Shown: positions 47,518-56,518 of the stretch, piece by piece
How positions within the stretch are numbered: the first letter of the stretch is position 1
Layout of the letters: each line of letters opens with the position of its first letter
Origin: Albugo candida
Lineage: Eukaryota > Oomycota > Peronosporomycetes > Albuginales
Length of the DNA: 64,000 bases
NCBI GenBank assembly: GCA_040437565.1
Contig: JBDOQK010000020.1
Span: 372,001 to 436,000, forward strand
Direction: 5' to 3'
The notes under the pieces: generated by a model
What the model was told of the DNA's origin: nothing
The model's input: the letters and a program-made list of their open reading frames with translations, nothing else
Database searches by the model: none
Program-made: the position numbers and the translations under genes

Positions 47518-49127
47518 TCATTTAGCTGACGGCAAGTGTTCTTTGTCCCCACACTCGGCAAGCCACTCTTTGCAAAGTATAAAGATGTAACCCTCAATTG
47601 CATGCAAGCTTTCTTTACGAAGTAAGACTGGCTCCTGCGTAACGATTCGGAACCCTGTCTGCCGCGAGAGCTGTGTGATGTACGCAATTGAATGCTGAAA
47701 TCGTCCGGAAGTCGCAAGTTTGACCCCATCAGTTCCAACTGAAAGAACTTCAATGGAGAAAATAAGCCATCCACCATTCTCAAGCGCGTTATGACATAAT
47801 GCGAAAGTTTCTTCCAATACGCCTACATAGATCCATACATCTGCAGCGACGATGAGCTGCAATCCGTTTGGGATCTGTTTCTGTAAATACGGAACAAGAC
47901 TGGTTTCTTGAGAAAGCCAGCATCAATCAAGTGCGTCTTCACTTGAAAAAGATACACAATACCTTGCAAATCATCGTAGACACCTGTAGCCCGAGCTTTC
48001 CAAATCATTTTTGAAGATAGGTCGACCTACAAAAGATACTTTAATCAACATCCAGGCACCCAATTTCCATAAAGCATACCCCGATAAGTCTAGATGCAAA
48101 CCTTCTAAGGAGCTTTCCACACAAACCAGTACCACAACCAACATCCAAAATGCAGAGTTTTTGCGAAGCTACCTTTGGCTCATGTTTCAACAAAACATCC
48201 ACAAGCAACCATGGTACTCGATATTCAAGATGATTGACTAATTTATCATCAAAAGTATCGGCCAAATGGTCAAAGACATTCTGAACGTATTCAGGGGAGG
48301 CAGTTTTCGCAGTATTTGTCAATGATGCAAGCCAGTGCGCAGCATGTACGTGATGTGGACACTCCTGAACGATGTTCTCGTAAGCACGAATAACCGCTTG
48401 TGGTTCAAGTGAGTGACAGATTGACTTCAACACATTGTGCGCCACACTATCCTCATCGTCCATTTTGATGACACGCATCATGTAAGGGATTGAAAAGTAA
48501 TGCTCGTCCAAATTCTGTAAAGTAACACCAAAATTGAAGCTGATCTGCGAAGACATTTTCCAGCGAAAGAAAAGATGTGAAAATGATTGTGCTGCCTCCA
48601 AATAGCAGCCATCTCCAAACAGTTTGTTTGCATTGCTTATCTTCTGTTTCATTTCTTCATCATTTTCTTGCACTCGGTCAATACAGTGGATTGACTCTAA
48701 AATATGAAGAATCCTGCGGGACTCCAAGTGTTCTCGATCAACCATTCGTCCGACTTGATCGAAAATACAAATATGCGGAAGCACTGTGATACGAAAGTCC
48801 TTACAGAGTGTACGAAAAGCGCTGTTCAGAAACGAGATAAGACTCATGATTAGAAATGTTGACTTCTATTTGCAGATACCGAGCACTCAATCGAATCGAG
48901 CTATTTTTCTTTTCTCCGAGTATCCGCAAAAAAGGATCATCGATATGCAAAGTTGAAACTCCAGAAGCATGCTCAACGACGATGCGATAGAGCTGAAGGG
49001 ATATGTTTCTCCTGTTTGATTCCTCAATCTGATCGTCCACCTTGAGCATTATCTCATTGATAATTTCTGGAGAGATCCATTGAGCTGTCCATAAACACAC
49101 ATTAAAATGTGTATCGCGAGAATCCAT
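47518..49127 (-). CDS. Thioredoxin-like domain fused to TPR-type methyltransferase
   Basis: Four exons by phase: 49127-48880, 48821-48080, 48026-47943 and 47880-47518 (introns of 58, 53 and 62 nt), giving about 478 aa. The C-terminal half is an S-adenosylmethionine methyltransferase: a VFDHLADTFDDKLVNHLEYR lead-in, motif I ILDVGCGTGLCG (307-318), VDLSSKMIWKAR after the second splice, LIVAADVWIYVG, then GGWLIFSIEVL and a closing strand. This is the arrangement of bacterial-type TPR methyltransferases. Residues about 130-250 look like helical repeats. Residues 1-125 resemble a nucleoredoxin-type thioredoxin fold (CLWTAQW...SPE in place of WCxxC, then FRITVLPHICIFDQVGRMV), without the redox cysteines. 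The substrate is unknown. It faces the Whirly gene with only 30 bp between start codons. Confidence 0.75.
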
Positions 49128-49157
49128 ATTCGTCGTACTTTAAGATCGCATCTACTG

Positions 49158-50148
49158 ATGTACTTATTGTCATCCGTCAAAAGCATGCACTCGATTTTTC
49201 GTCGAGTGCTCTCACCAGCAATACCACAGCTGAGGCAATTCTGTACGTAACACGCATATCGTACGACATCTGCCGAAGTTGACGTTGACACTGTAGCGAA
49301 CAAGATCTATCCTTCTTTTACAGTTTACGAACCTGAAGCAGTGTTTCAGGTCGGACGTAAGACATCCATTCACTAGCTGTTATACTCAACCTGTTCATTT
49401 AGGTGTCTCCTATCCAGCCAGAATACGTTCAGCAATCAAACTATTTGAAGACGAAACGAGTGGTATGATAGTGAGACCGAAGAGTACACTTTAGCTAATC
49501 CTACAATCTATCTATGAAGGGCTCATTACTCTTGTCTTGGGCAAAACAACGCGATGGAAGCTACGATTACACAAAAAAATTGGTACTTTTGGCTTTAATT
49601 GATGCACTTGGAGATCCATCCCAATTTGCATTTTAGTACTTTGCACTTACGCCATCAGAAATCGGACTTGTTCTAGAAGTCCTGGATTCCAAAATTGGCG
49701 AAATAACTATCACGCATACTCCGAATCGAAATGATCAAACTGTTCAAACAACTGAGAGAATACTGAGAGTCTTTTCTCCACAATCTTCGAATAGCTCAAC
49801 TTCTCGTACAAAGTTTGAACTAGCCGGTGATTTTGATGCTACAACTACGCTCAGCACGGGCGAGACACGAGTTTTAAAGGTTTCGTGTATGGTAGTGAGA
49901 TTAAAAAGAGGATTCTGACGGAGTGTACTTGTTAGGAATTGCTCACATACTGTTTACCAAGATTGTATGGCTTTCATTCCGTACTGGAGGGCCCCTTGTA
50001 CGTACATTGTTGATCTCTTCGTACTTTGTGAGTCAAAATTCCGTGTCCTAGAAACATCGGAACGAGTTCTCCCCAATCCAATCAAAGTGGCAACCAGAAT
50101 CGACCGAGGAGTTCTCAGACATCTCAAGCTGGTGAATGGCCTTTTTAA
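49158..50148 (+). CDS. Whirly-family ssDNA-binding protein, probably mitochondrial
   Basis: Seven small exons, all phase-consistent: 49158-49242, 49297-49349, 49403-49462, 49520-49582, 49637-49879, 49936-49997 and 50052-50148, with introns of 53-57 nt, giving about 220 aa. No long open frame reveals it. The N-terminus (MHSIFRRVLSPAIPQLRQFS) is Arg/Ser-rich without acids, like a mitochondrial presequence ending at a typical RQFS site. The core follows Whirly order: YPSFTVYEPEAVF, VSPIQPEY, GSLLLSWAKQRDGSYDYTKK, LYFALTPSEIGLVLEV, a strand pair with TTTLSTGETRVLK, and ELLTYCLPRLYGFHS. Whirly proteins bind single-stranded organellar DNA and protect genome stability. The plant KGKAA element is replaced (EPEAV). 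The tail is Gln/Asn/Ser-rich and ends in GEWPF. Confidence 0.7.
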
Positions 50149-50295
50149 GAGCAAGATGGAAGAGTTTGAGTCTAGCAAAAAAGAATATATCAACTTCACC
50201 AAAAAGGCGTGCAAGGCCCTTATCTAAAGCTTGATCTCCGACAATCTAGAGTCTGATGATTGGCCTGAACATGACTCATTGACTACTAATGACTT

Positions 50296-51409
50296 TTAAA
50301 ACGTGATTTGTGCTCCATAGCCAAATTTGAAATCACTTTTGGCTGGAAACGCTTCTGCGGCCAGTGTAAGTAGAAAGTTGGGTAAAACATGCGTTTCCAC
50401 ACTGGATGCAACGCGACCGGTCTGATCCAATGACATTGAGAGCCGGGAAGCGCCTATTTCGAATTGACCTCCCATTGTGGCATGCGATTCTCCACTATGA
50501 TGATTGTAGGTCAACTCGGAACCATATTTCATTCGGTGACCTTGGATCTTACGCAGATATTGCAGCTGTAAAGTTCCTCCAGCTCCGGCGGTGCCAGCCG
50601 CAACCCAGTCATCCGCCGTATATCGTGCACAATACGCTGCTACAACTTTAACGTGTTCCCCGTGGAAGTAAGCTTCCCCTCCTAGAGCCAAACGTTTCGT
50701 CAGACTTTGGAAATATGACACTCCATATAGAGGTCCATTCGCTATTTTCATATTACAGCAAAAGTCTCGACCCATGTAGTCTAGATCAGCGAGTACTTGG
50801 CTCTCACCACCTCCTCCTTCGGAGCGTGAAGAATTAGATGAGTCGGGCTTGAGTTGCCCCTTTACTCTTAGCTTCCAATTCGATGAAAGGCGTTGATTCC
50901 AACGAGCATCCAGGAATCCATCTGGTGTGATTTTGCTCATCAAAAATGTCGAAGGATCCATTGGGTCCTCTGCGACCACGTTCGCACCAAATTGATATAG
51001 ACCTCCTGGGATCATTGACGTTCCGAGTAATATGGAATGCGAAGTGGAGAACTTTTGCCCCAATATTCGTGTGAACTCGAATCGAAATCCATCGAAAACG
51101 TCCACACTCACTGGTCCTTTCAGCTCATTAAGAGCATTTTCATAAAGTCCAGGATTCGGTAACTGATCACGTTCCTTTTCTATTGACTCCACCTGCTCAA
51201 CGAGCACCGGAAGGTTGTCCAAAGAATGAGAAGCTTCGCCAAAATCCTAGTAGAAAAACATCAAATTTGCGCAAAAAGATTTCTCACGAGAAATTCTTCA
51301 AGCATACATTATTGGTTGAGCTTATAGCCAGCACTGGAAAGCGTTTTGAACTATACGGTTTCGATTGAGTTTCGTGCGAAGCAGCCGCTTTGCTCGAGAT
51401 CGCACCCAT
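50296..51409 (-). CDS. TOM40: Tom40, mitochondrial import pore
   Basis: The central beta-barrel of the TOM complex, through which precursor proteins enter mitochondria. Two exons, 51409-51308 and 51246-50296, with a 61-nt intron (GTATGC...CTACTAG), encode about 350 aa. LPNPGLYENALNELKGP matches the conserved segment ahead of the barrel. Alternating amphipathic strands then run to the C-terminus, which ends in FKFGYGAQITF, as expected for an outer-membrane barrel with a terminal aromatic. The Gly/Ser loop (SSNSSRSEGGGGES) is a likely strand connection. The N-terminus MGAISSK fits the N-myristoylation pattern. The first exon is hydrophilic and matches the variable N-terminal arm of the family. 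Confidence 0.88.
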
Positions 51410-51649
51410 TCTTGGATAGCTAATGGGTGACCACAACCAGGAATTGATACGGTATAACGATATCAACAAATTCCTAACCGGTATGGCAAGAAACGAAATA
51501 TTTCTTAATACATGTCTATTTTTGCGATTTCCTAATAGCAGTGGATGGCAAATATCGCAACATCAAGAAACAATGTATTGTAAGACAACGAACTTGGGCA
51601 TTCACCAAAGCAATATAAAGTCGCATGTATTGATTCTGCAGTTCGTCTT

Positions 51650-53599
51650 CTATTCTGTTGCGTCGTCTAAAAAGTATATAGAACACGTAGAGCTTCGGCA
51701 AGTTGTTTGCAAAGGGTGCGATCGCCTCTTTTTGACCGAAGGAGTATACACTTTCGAATCATGTTGTCGTGCTTTCCCTTGAACCATGCTTTTCGGATAA
51801 AGACTTGAACAAATAGTTTTCTTGTAGGACCCTGTCGTCGTATAATACAAGAACAAGCACGCCGCCACCAGCAAAAGCGCACTCAGTCGTAATCCAATCG
51901 GTAAGCCATCCCCGACCTGCGCATAAAAGAAATCGGTTTCAAATTGACTATCAGCATTCAGCCTTCGGAATTCGAAAAATATACACGCTCCAATAATCCA
52001 TGCGTCATCTAAAAGCTTCAAATGATCTGTATAATTCATGATCGGTGTCATCGAGTTCTCTGCGATACTCGGAAGTGTCGTGGTCATTTGACCAGCATGG
52101 TATTGAAGGGAAATTCGGTTACTTCCGATCGGTGCATAGAAATGTCTTTCTTCTTCGTCGATCAGACTGAATTGCTTGATGATCACCGCCAGGAAAGACA
52201 TGTCCATGCAAATGAACTCGATCTCATCTTCAAGTATGGGGTTCGACGCATTATCAGTTCGTAACACGTGGGCGTATAGCGACAATGGAAGACTACACGC
52301 TGCTTCGACGATCTTGTCGAGATTGCTACTACTTGGAGCGAAATATTGCTTTCGAAAAGTTTGAAGGACTTTTATTTGTGCTTTATGCTGAACCAAGTTT
52401 AGCCCTCCATTCGTATTGTTTTCCAGCTTCTGCAACAGCTCGATGCTTTCTTGCAATTTCTTGAGTACCTGCATCGCTCGAAACATACTTCCAACAATGA
52501 GCACATCGGCTTTTGGTATCGGTTGCTGTGTGAAATCGAGCCAGCAAAGCTCTGTTCGGCAGTCTCGCTTGTGTTTTGCAAATACGTTCTCTAATGCTTC
52601 CATGCATTCTTTTCCTTTTCCCGTACCTATCAATGTCCAATTTTGACCATTGATGAAAGCGTGAAAATCTTCTCCTTGTAGCCAGCAAGAAGCTTCAACT
52701 TCCCTCAGAACGTCGCCTTGGATCGGACTGGATGGATACTCAGCATCTTGTGATGCCACTTTGATCGAATTTTCGACCAGGATATTTTTGAGGTTTGCTC
52801 GGCCAAAATAAGGAAACTCTCGCACTTCATAATCGTTCGGATCATGTATTCTTACATTTTGTAATTCATCGTCGATTGCGTTGCCATTATGCCTTGGCTT
52901 TAAAAATGCAATTTGAAGCAAAGTTTCTTGCATGTCTACCATCCCATAATAGCTCACTTCATTGACGGGCAGAAGTGTCAGCATCTCCAAACGATGATGT
53001 AGCACATTCAATCCAATCAAATAAAAATACGCTTTCATTTTTGTTGGGAGTATTTGAAAGTCATCGCGAGAAAAACGATAAAATCCTTGCTTTTGATCCA
53101 CCCGACTATGCCTGTATAACACCGTCTGCAAATTGATAACTTGTTCCGACTCGAAAGCATCTCGATCATTTTCGAGTGCAATATAACGCACTCGAAAAAA
53201 ATCAAGCGCAAGATTATGAGCCGGAAGATCATCTTTCGGGGTTTTCTTTTTAAAATTCCTAATTTTGATAAAATCGGCTATTGTCGAAATTCCATCCTTG
53301 ATGGATTCGTGCATCGACTCCACAGAGTTGGTCATGTGTGTTTTGGATGGAAATAAGCGATAATCGAAATGACGACCACTTTTGTCAAAAAACAAAGAAT
53401 TATTTTGGTGTACGATCAAGTCAGAGCGCTCTTCTTCCTTGTTTTCTGCATTGCTAAGGGTAAACAAGGCAAAACCAGCCTTGTGTGGGGACATCGTGAC
53501 GATAATGTGACAGCCAGGCAATGAATCCTCTCCCGAACCTTTATTTGTGAAGAAATGCAACCAAAGTTGTAGCAAGCCGATGAAATCACGAAAGCTCAT
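51650..53599 (-). CDS. Large unknown protein with C-terminal membrane segment
   Basis: A single open frame of about 649 aa from the first ATG (53599). The frame is open 34 codons further up, but only to a TTG codon preceded by a stop, so an upstream exon is possible. I do not recognise the family. It looks like an ordinary globular cytosolic protein with mixed helices and strands (for example LPGCHIIVTMSPHKAGFALF and DVLIVGSMFRAMQVLKKLQE). One strong hydrophobic segment lies near residues 565-590 (LRLSALLLVAACLFLYYTTTG). The basic tail after it (GSYKK... to the stop) may be partly intron read-through. It lies between Tom40 and the RhoGAP on the same strand. No function is proposed. Confidence 0.6.
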   Translation of the reverse strand: MSFRDFIGLLQLWLHFFTNKGSGEDSLPGCHIIVTMSPHKAGFALFTLSNAENKEEERSDLIVHQNNSLFFDKSGRHFDYRLFPSKTHMTNSVESMHESIKDGISTIADFIKIRNFKKKTPKDDLPAHNLALDFFRVRYIALENDRDAFESEQVINLQTVLYRHSRVDQKQGFYRFSRDDFQILPTKMKAYFYLIGLNVLHHRLEMLTLLPVNEVSYYGMVDMQETLLQIAFLKPRHNGNAIDDELQNVRIHDPNDYEVREFPYFGRANLKNILVENSIKVASQDAEYPSSPIQGDVLREVEASCWLQGEDFHAFINGQNWTLIGTGKGKECMEALENVFAKHKRDCRTELCWLDFTQQPIPKADVLIVGSMFRAMQVLKKLQESIELLQKLENNTNGGLNLVQHKAQIKVLQTFRKQYFAPSSSNLDKIVEAACSLPLSLYAHVLRTDNASNPILEDEIEFICMDMSFLAVIIKQFSLIDEEERHFYAPIGSNRISLQYHAGQMTTTLPSIAENSMTPIMNYTDHLKLLDDAWIIGACIFFEFRRLNADSQFETDFFYAQVGDGLPIGLRLSALLLVAACLFLYYTTTGSYKKTICSSLYPKSMVQGKARQHDSKVYTPSVKKRRSHPLQTTCRSSTCSIYFLDDATE

Positions 53600-53736
53600 T
53601 TGGTTTGGATTCACAACTATAGAATCAAACTTAACTACCAATAGAGTAGAACCAGAGTAGCTTCTGATATGACACGCAGCGATAAACTTTATAATAAACA
53701 ATTACGCAGTAAATTCAAGCACATCCTAACACACGT

Positions 53737-54711
53737 TTACTTATGAATCAAGCCACAACGTGATTCTAATATAGAGCGAAATACCTCTACTACCGCTTTT
53801 GAAAAAGAGACCGCGAAAATCAAGTTATCTGTCTCGATTCGCACAAGATTCGGCGCGATTACAATTGCCAACTGATCGATCCCCATAAAGTTTTTTTCCC
53901 TATTGTTAGCAACTATCACGAGAAGATCGACCAGCCATAACAAAATCTCACACTCAGTAGAGCTCAATATTGCTTTGATATGACCCGTTAAATCCTTGAC
54001 CTCGTCGTTCTTGATCTGAAACATGAGCTTCTCCATCTCGCCCGGTTCGATCTCGTGCAAAATCGGCACAGTTAGTTCTCGAAACCATACTTTCAGCAAA
54101 TCCGCCAAAACTCGAACATCATGGGATGCACCGGAGAATATACCCCGATTGATTTCATCAATCGCTCGATCTCGCTCTTCTTTGTTGGGAGATTCACGAA
54201 AGATGTGAGGAACGTCGAAGCCTTTCTTGTACAGGAAGTGATGTTTCAGCATCACCAATATAGCTGGTATTCGATCATTATACCCGTTCACAACTATCCT
54301 AGGAACCTGACAAAAATGCAGCTGAAAATGCTGGTTCACGACGTAGAGAGGATCTATGTTGCTCTCTACAGACGAGCATGATGAAGGTGCCATGCGAGAA
54401 AACACAGATGCGAAACACTTTTCTGAGAGCGAGTTGCGATGTTGACTAAATGGCGTGTCGCGTTCGGTACGAGTTCTTTTGATACTTTGATGTGAGCCTT
54501 TGTGATGATTCTCTGTTGTCATAGAAATTGCATACGCATTTGAATCAGGCGATAATGAAGTCGCGCTGATGGCCATCAAGTAATTGACAAATGTCTCTGT
54601 CAATCCTTCAAATCTTGCTTCCCCAAAATTGTAATGTATATGTATGTCATGCCGAAAAGCATACGGTCCGCTGATCTCATGGATGTGAGGATGAGTAGGT
54701 GTGGTCATCAA
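53737..54711 (-). CDS. CRIB-RhoGAP (Rac/Rop GTPase-activating protein)
   Basis: 324 aa in a single exon. Residues 13-25 (ISGPYAFRHDIHI) match the CRIB core I-S-x-P-x(2)-F-x-H-x(2)-H, followed by FEGL as in p21-binding domains. Residues about 130-320 are a RhoGAP domain: PRIV...IPAILVMLKHHFL, the arginine-finger loop PHIFRESP with Arg172, LADLLKVWFRELTVPI, LSSTECEILLWLVDLL and MGIDQLAIVIAPNLVR. CRIB plus RhoGAP in one protein is the layout of plant RopGAPs and of some stramenopile regulators of Rac-like GTPases. The protein would bind the GTP-loaded GTPase through CRIB and accelerate hydrolysis, acting in actin or polarity control. The Ser/Arg-rich linker is a possible phosphorylation region. 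Confidence 0.85.
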   Translation of the reverse strand: MMTTPTHPHIHEISGPYAFRHDIHIHYNFGEARFEGLTETFVNYLMAISATSLSPDSNAYAISMTTENHHKGSHQSIKRTRTERDTPFSQHRNSLSEKCFASVFSRMAPSSCSSVESNIDPLYVVNQHFQLHFCQVPRIVVNGYNDRIPAILVMLKHHFLYKKGFDVPHIFRESPNKEERDRAIDEINRGIFSGASHDVRVLADLLKVWFRELTVPILHEIEPGEMEKLMFQIKNDEVKDLTGHIKAILSSTECEILLWLVDLLVIVANNREKNFMGIDQLAIVIAPNLVRIETDNLIFAVSFSKAVVEVFRSILESRCGLIHK

Positions 54712-55082
54712 TGTAAGTATGTGGCCTGAGAAGTAAAGCTCCCTGATTCAAGAATTTGCGATGCACAAAAGTCAAGAACTCGATGCCGTAACGGCCTTGT
54801 GGATTTATAAATAACTAGTCATGGCTCGAAAACGAACATTGATCACAGCGAGCAGATCTTCATGCGATGGTGGTCGATGCTCCACCATGTGATATTTAGT
54901 CTAATACAGGCTTTTAGCACTAGTGGAGAGGAAATGCATGGCTTGCTTGAAAAATATCAAAATACGGTCACACTTGGATCACCGGTCACATTTGATTACT
55001 AAGCTCGAAAAATTTTATTAAGCTAGAAAAAGAACTAGCGGAAGCAGAGAAGCAATGAAGTGTCGTTCCAATACAGTTATCT

Positions 55083-55919
55083 TCATGCAAAAGATGGAGG
55101 TTCCAGTGACGACTTTGTTGGGATGAGATTCGAAGGTGACAAAGGCATACCCGGTTGATAAAAAACTGGAGGGGTGACGGGATTGGGGGCTTGTAGGTAA
55201 GGTGTTGGTCCTGGTGCGGGGCCAGATGATCCTGTCTGATCTGTTGTATGGCTACCTGTTACCGGAGATGGGGGATACTGAGGACTACCTGATGTAATAG
55301 GCGTTGGTGAGGTAGGGCTACCATTGGGTAGAGCTGGATTCCCCGATGGACTTGGAGGTGGGAGATACTGAGGACTACCCAGTGTAGAAAACGTTGGTGA
55401 GGTAGGGCTGCCATTGGGCAGAGCTGGAGTCGCGGGTGGACCTGGCGTCGCGGGTGGACCTGGAGGTGCCTGGGGTTGACCTGGAGGTGCCGCGGGCGGA
55501 GCCGAAGCTGGCTCGGTAAATATTGAGGTAGTATTCGCTTGTGTAGTATTGCCAGCCTCAGGTGCTTTCAATCCAGAAACGACTTTGTTTATTTGGTAGC
55601 CACCAACAGCAAGCGTTACAGCTCCCATCCCAAGGGCCACGTTTCTCCCGAGTTTTGAATTGCTTTTCTTGTACCTCCGAAGAAATCCTTTTGGGTCGTT
55701 TGTTTTGATACTCAGACTTTCACCTTTCAATTCGTAAGTATCGCCCTTCCCATCTTCCCTATGTCCTTCTTCGAATCCCTTCTTTTCTAACTTTTTCGTA
55801 ATTTTCTCGACGGAGTACTCTTTCGGCGTTCTTCGGAAAATGTTTCTCACGCTAAGAGCGTGAAGGATTGACAGATATGAGACGAACGCAAACACGAAAA
55901 GCGATGTTTTTTTATGCAT
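55083..55919 (-). CDS. Secreted/membrane proline-rich repeat protein
   Basis: The frame is open to 56006, but the ATG at 55919 gives a good signal peptide (MHKKTSLFVFAFVSYLSILHALS), making a protein of about 278 aa. The signal is followed by a basic region with VRNIFRRTPKEY and, further on, GFLRRYKK; neither is a canonical RXLR. A Lys/Glu-rich compact domain (about 45-85) precedes a hydrophobic segment (NVALGMGAVTLAVGGYQI) that could span a membrane. The C-terminal half is almost all Pro/Ser/Thr/Gly and contains two imperfect 90-bp repeats encoding PALPNGSPTSPT...GSPQY, plus GPPATP doublets. Function unknown. It may be a cell-surface or secreted virulence-related protein. Confidence 0.65.
   Translation of the reverse strand: MHKKTSLFVFAFVSYLSILHALSVRNIFRRTPKEYSVEKITKKLEKKGFEEGHREDGKGDTYELKGESLSIKTNDPKGFLRRYKKSNSKLGRNVALGMGAVTLAVGGYQINKVVSGLKAPEAGNTTQANTTSIFTEPASAPPAAPPGQPQAPPGPPATPGPPATPALPNGSPTSPTFSTLGSPQYLPPPSPSGNPALPNGSPTSPTPITSGSPQYPPSPVTGSHTTDQTGSSGPAPGPTPYLQAPNPVTPPVFYQPGMPLSPSNLIPTKSSLEPPSFA
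55276..55455 (-). repeat. Two imperfect 90-bp coding repeats
   Basis: The text beginning tactgaggactacc occurs at 55276 and again at 55366. The 90-bp units encode similar Pro/Ser/Thr segments with PNGSPTSPT and GSPQY. Confidence 0.7.
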
Positions 55920-56019
55920 GTGAGTTGAAGATTGCTGGAAGGGAGTAAAATGAATTCTGCGAACGGAATGAAGACAAGACGTTGCGTCATTGTACCCGAT
56001 TGCCACCTCACAAAGACAT

Positions 56020-56518
56020 GCTGTCGTAGCCTACATGTCCACGTGTCTAAACAACTGTGATATATCGAGATTCGTGGACTGAAAAATCAAAGTGGGGTTG
56101 GAATGTCACACGATACCATGATGCTGAGGCCCCAGTATAGTCGTGACACCAAAGGATTCTTCAATTGGGAAGCTCAGCATATTGTGGATGAGCTACAACC
56201 GCGTGGGGATAGAGGGCAATGCAGAGTCCTACACTGATATTGCATGGTGGCACACGAGCGATATTACACGTCACTAAGGTCATGCATTTTGACGAAGCGG
56301 ATCTCGATTCTGCAGTTAGTTTTATCTAGTGTTCGATCTGACGAGTCACAGCCACAATAGACAGCATGTGTGCTCCATTTTTTCCGCAATAGATTTCGGG
56401 AAGCACACGAGACGGTTGCTTATAACGTAAGCAAAGCAGACGCTGACTATTAGTCAGTCATATCGATGGCTGGGTGCGATATTGTTAAGGACACGTGATA
56501 CTGCATCCCAAACGATCT
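56020..56518. other. Intergenic, nothing identified
   Basis: Lies between the upstream side of the proline-rich gene and the end of the kinase gene. Only short frames. Confidence 0.5.

Noticed and set aside
49967-50227. An 86-aa plus-strand ORF with a Lys-rich helix
   Set aside because: It overlaps the last Whirly exons in another frame, and the Whirly splice (GTACGT...CCTAG, 54 nt) explains the sequence better.
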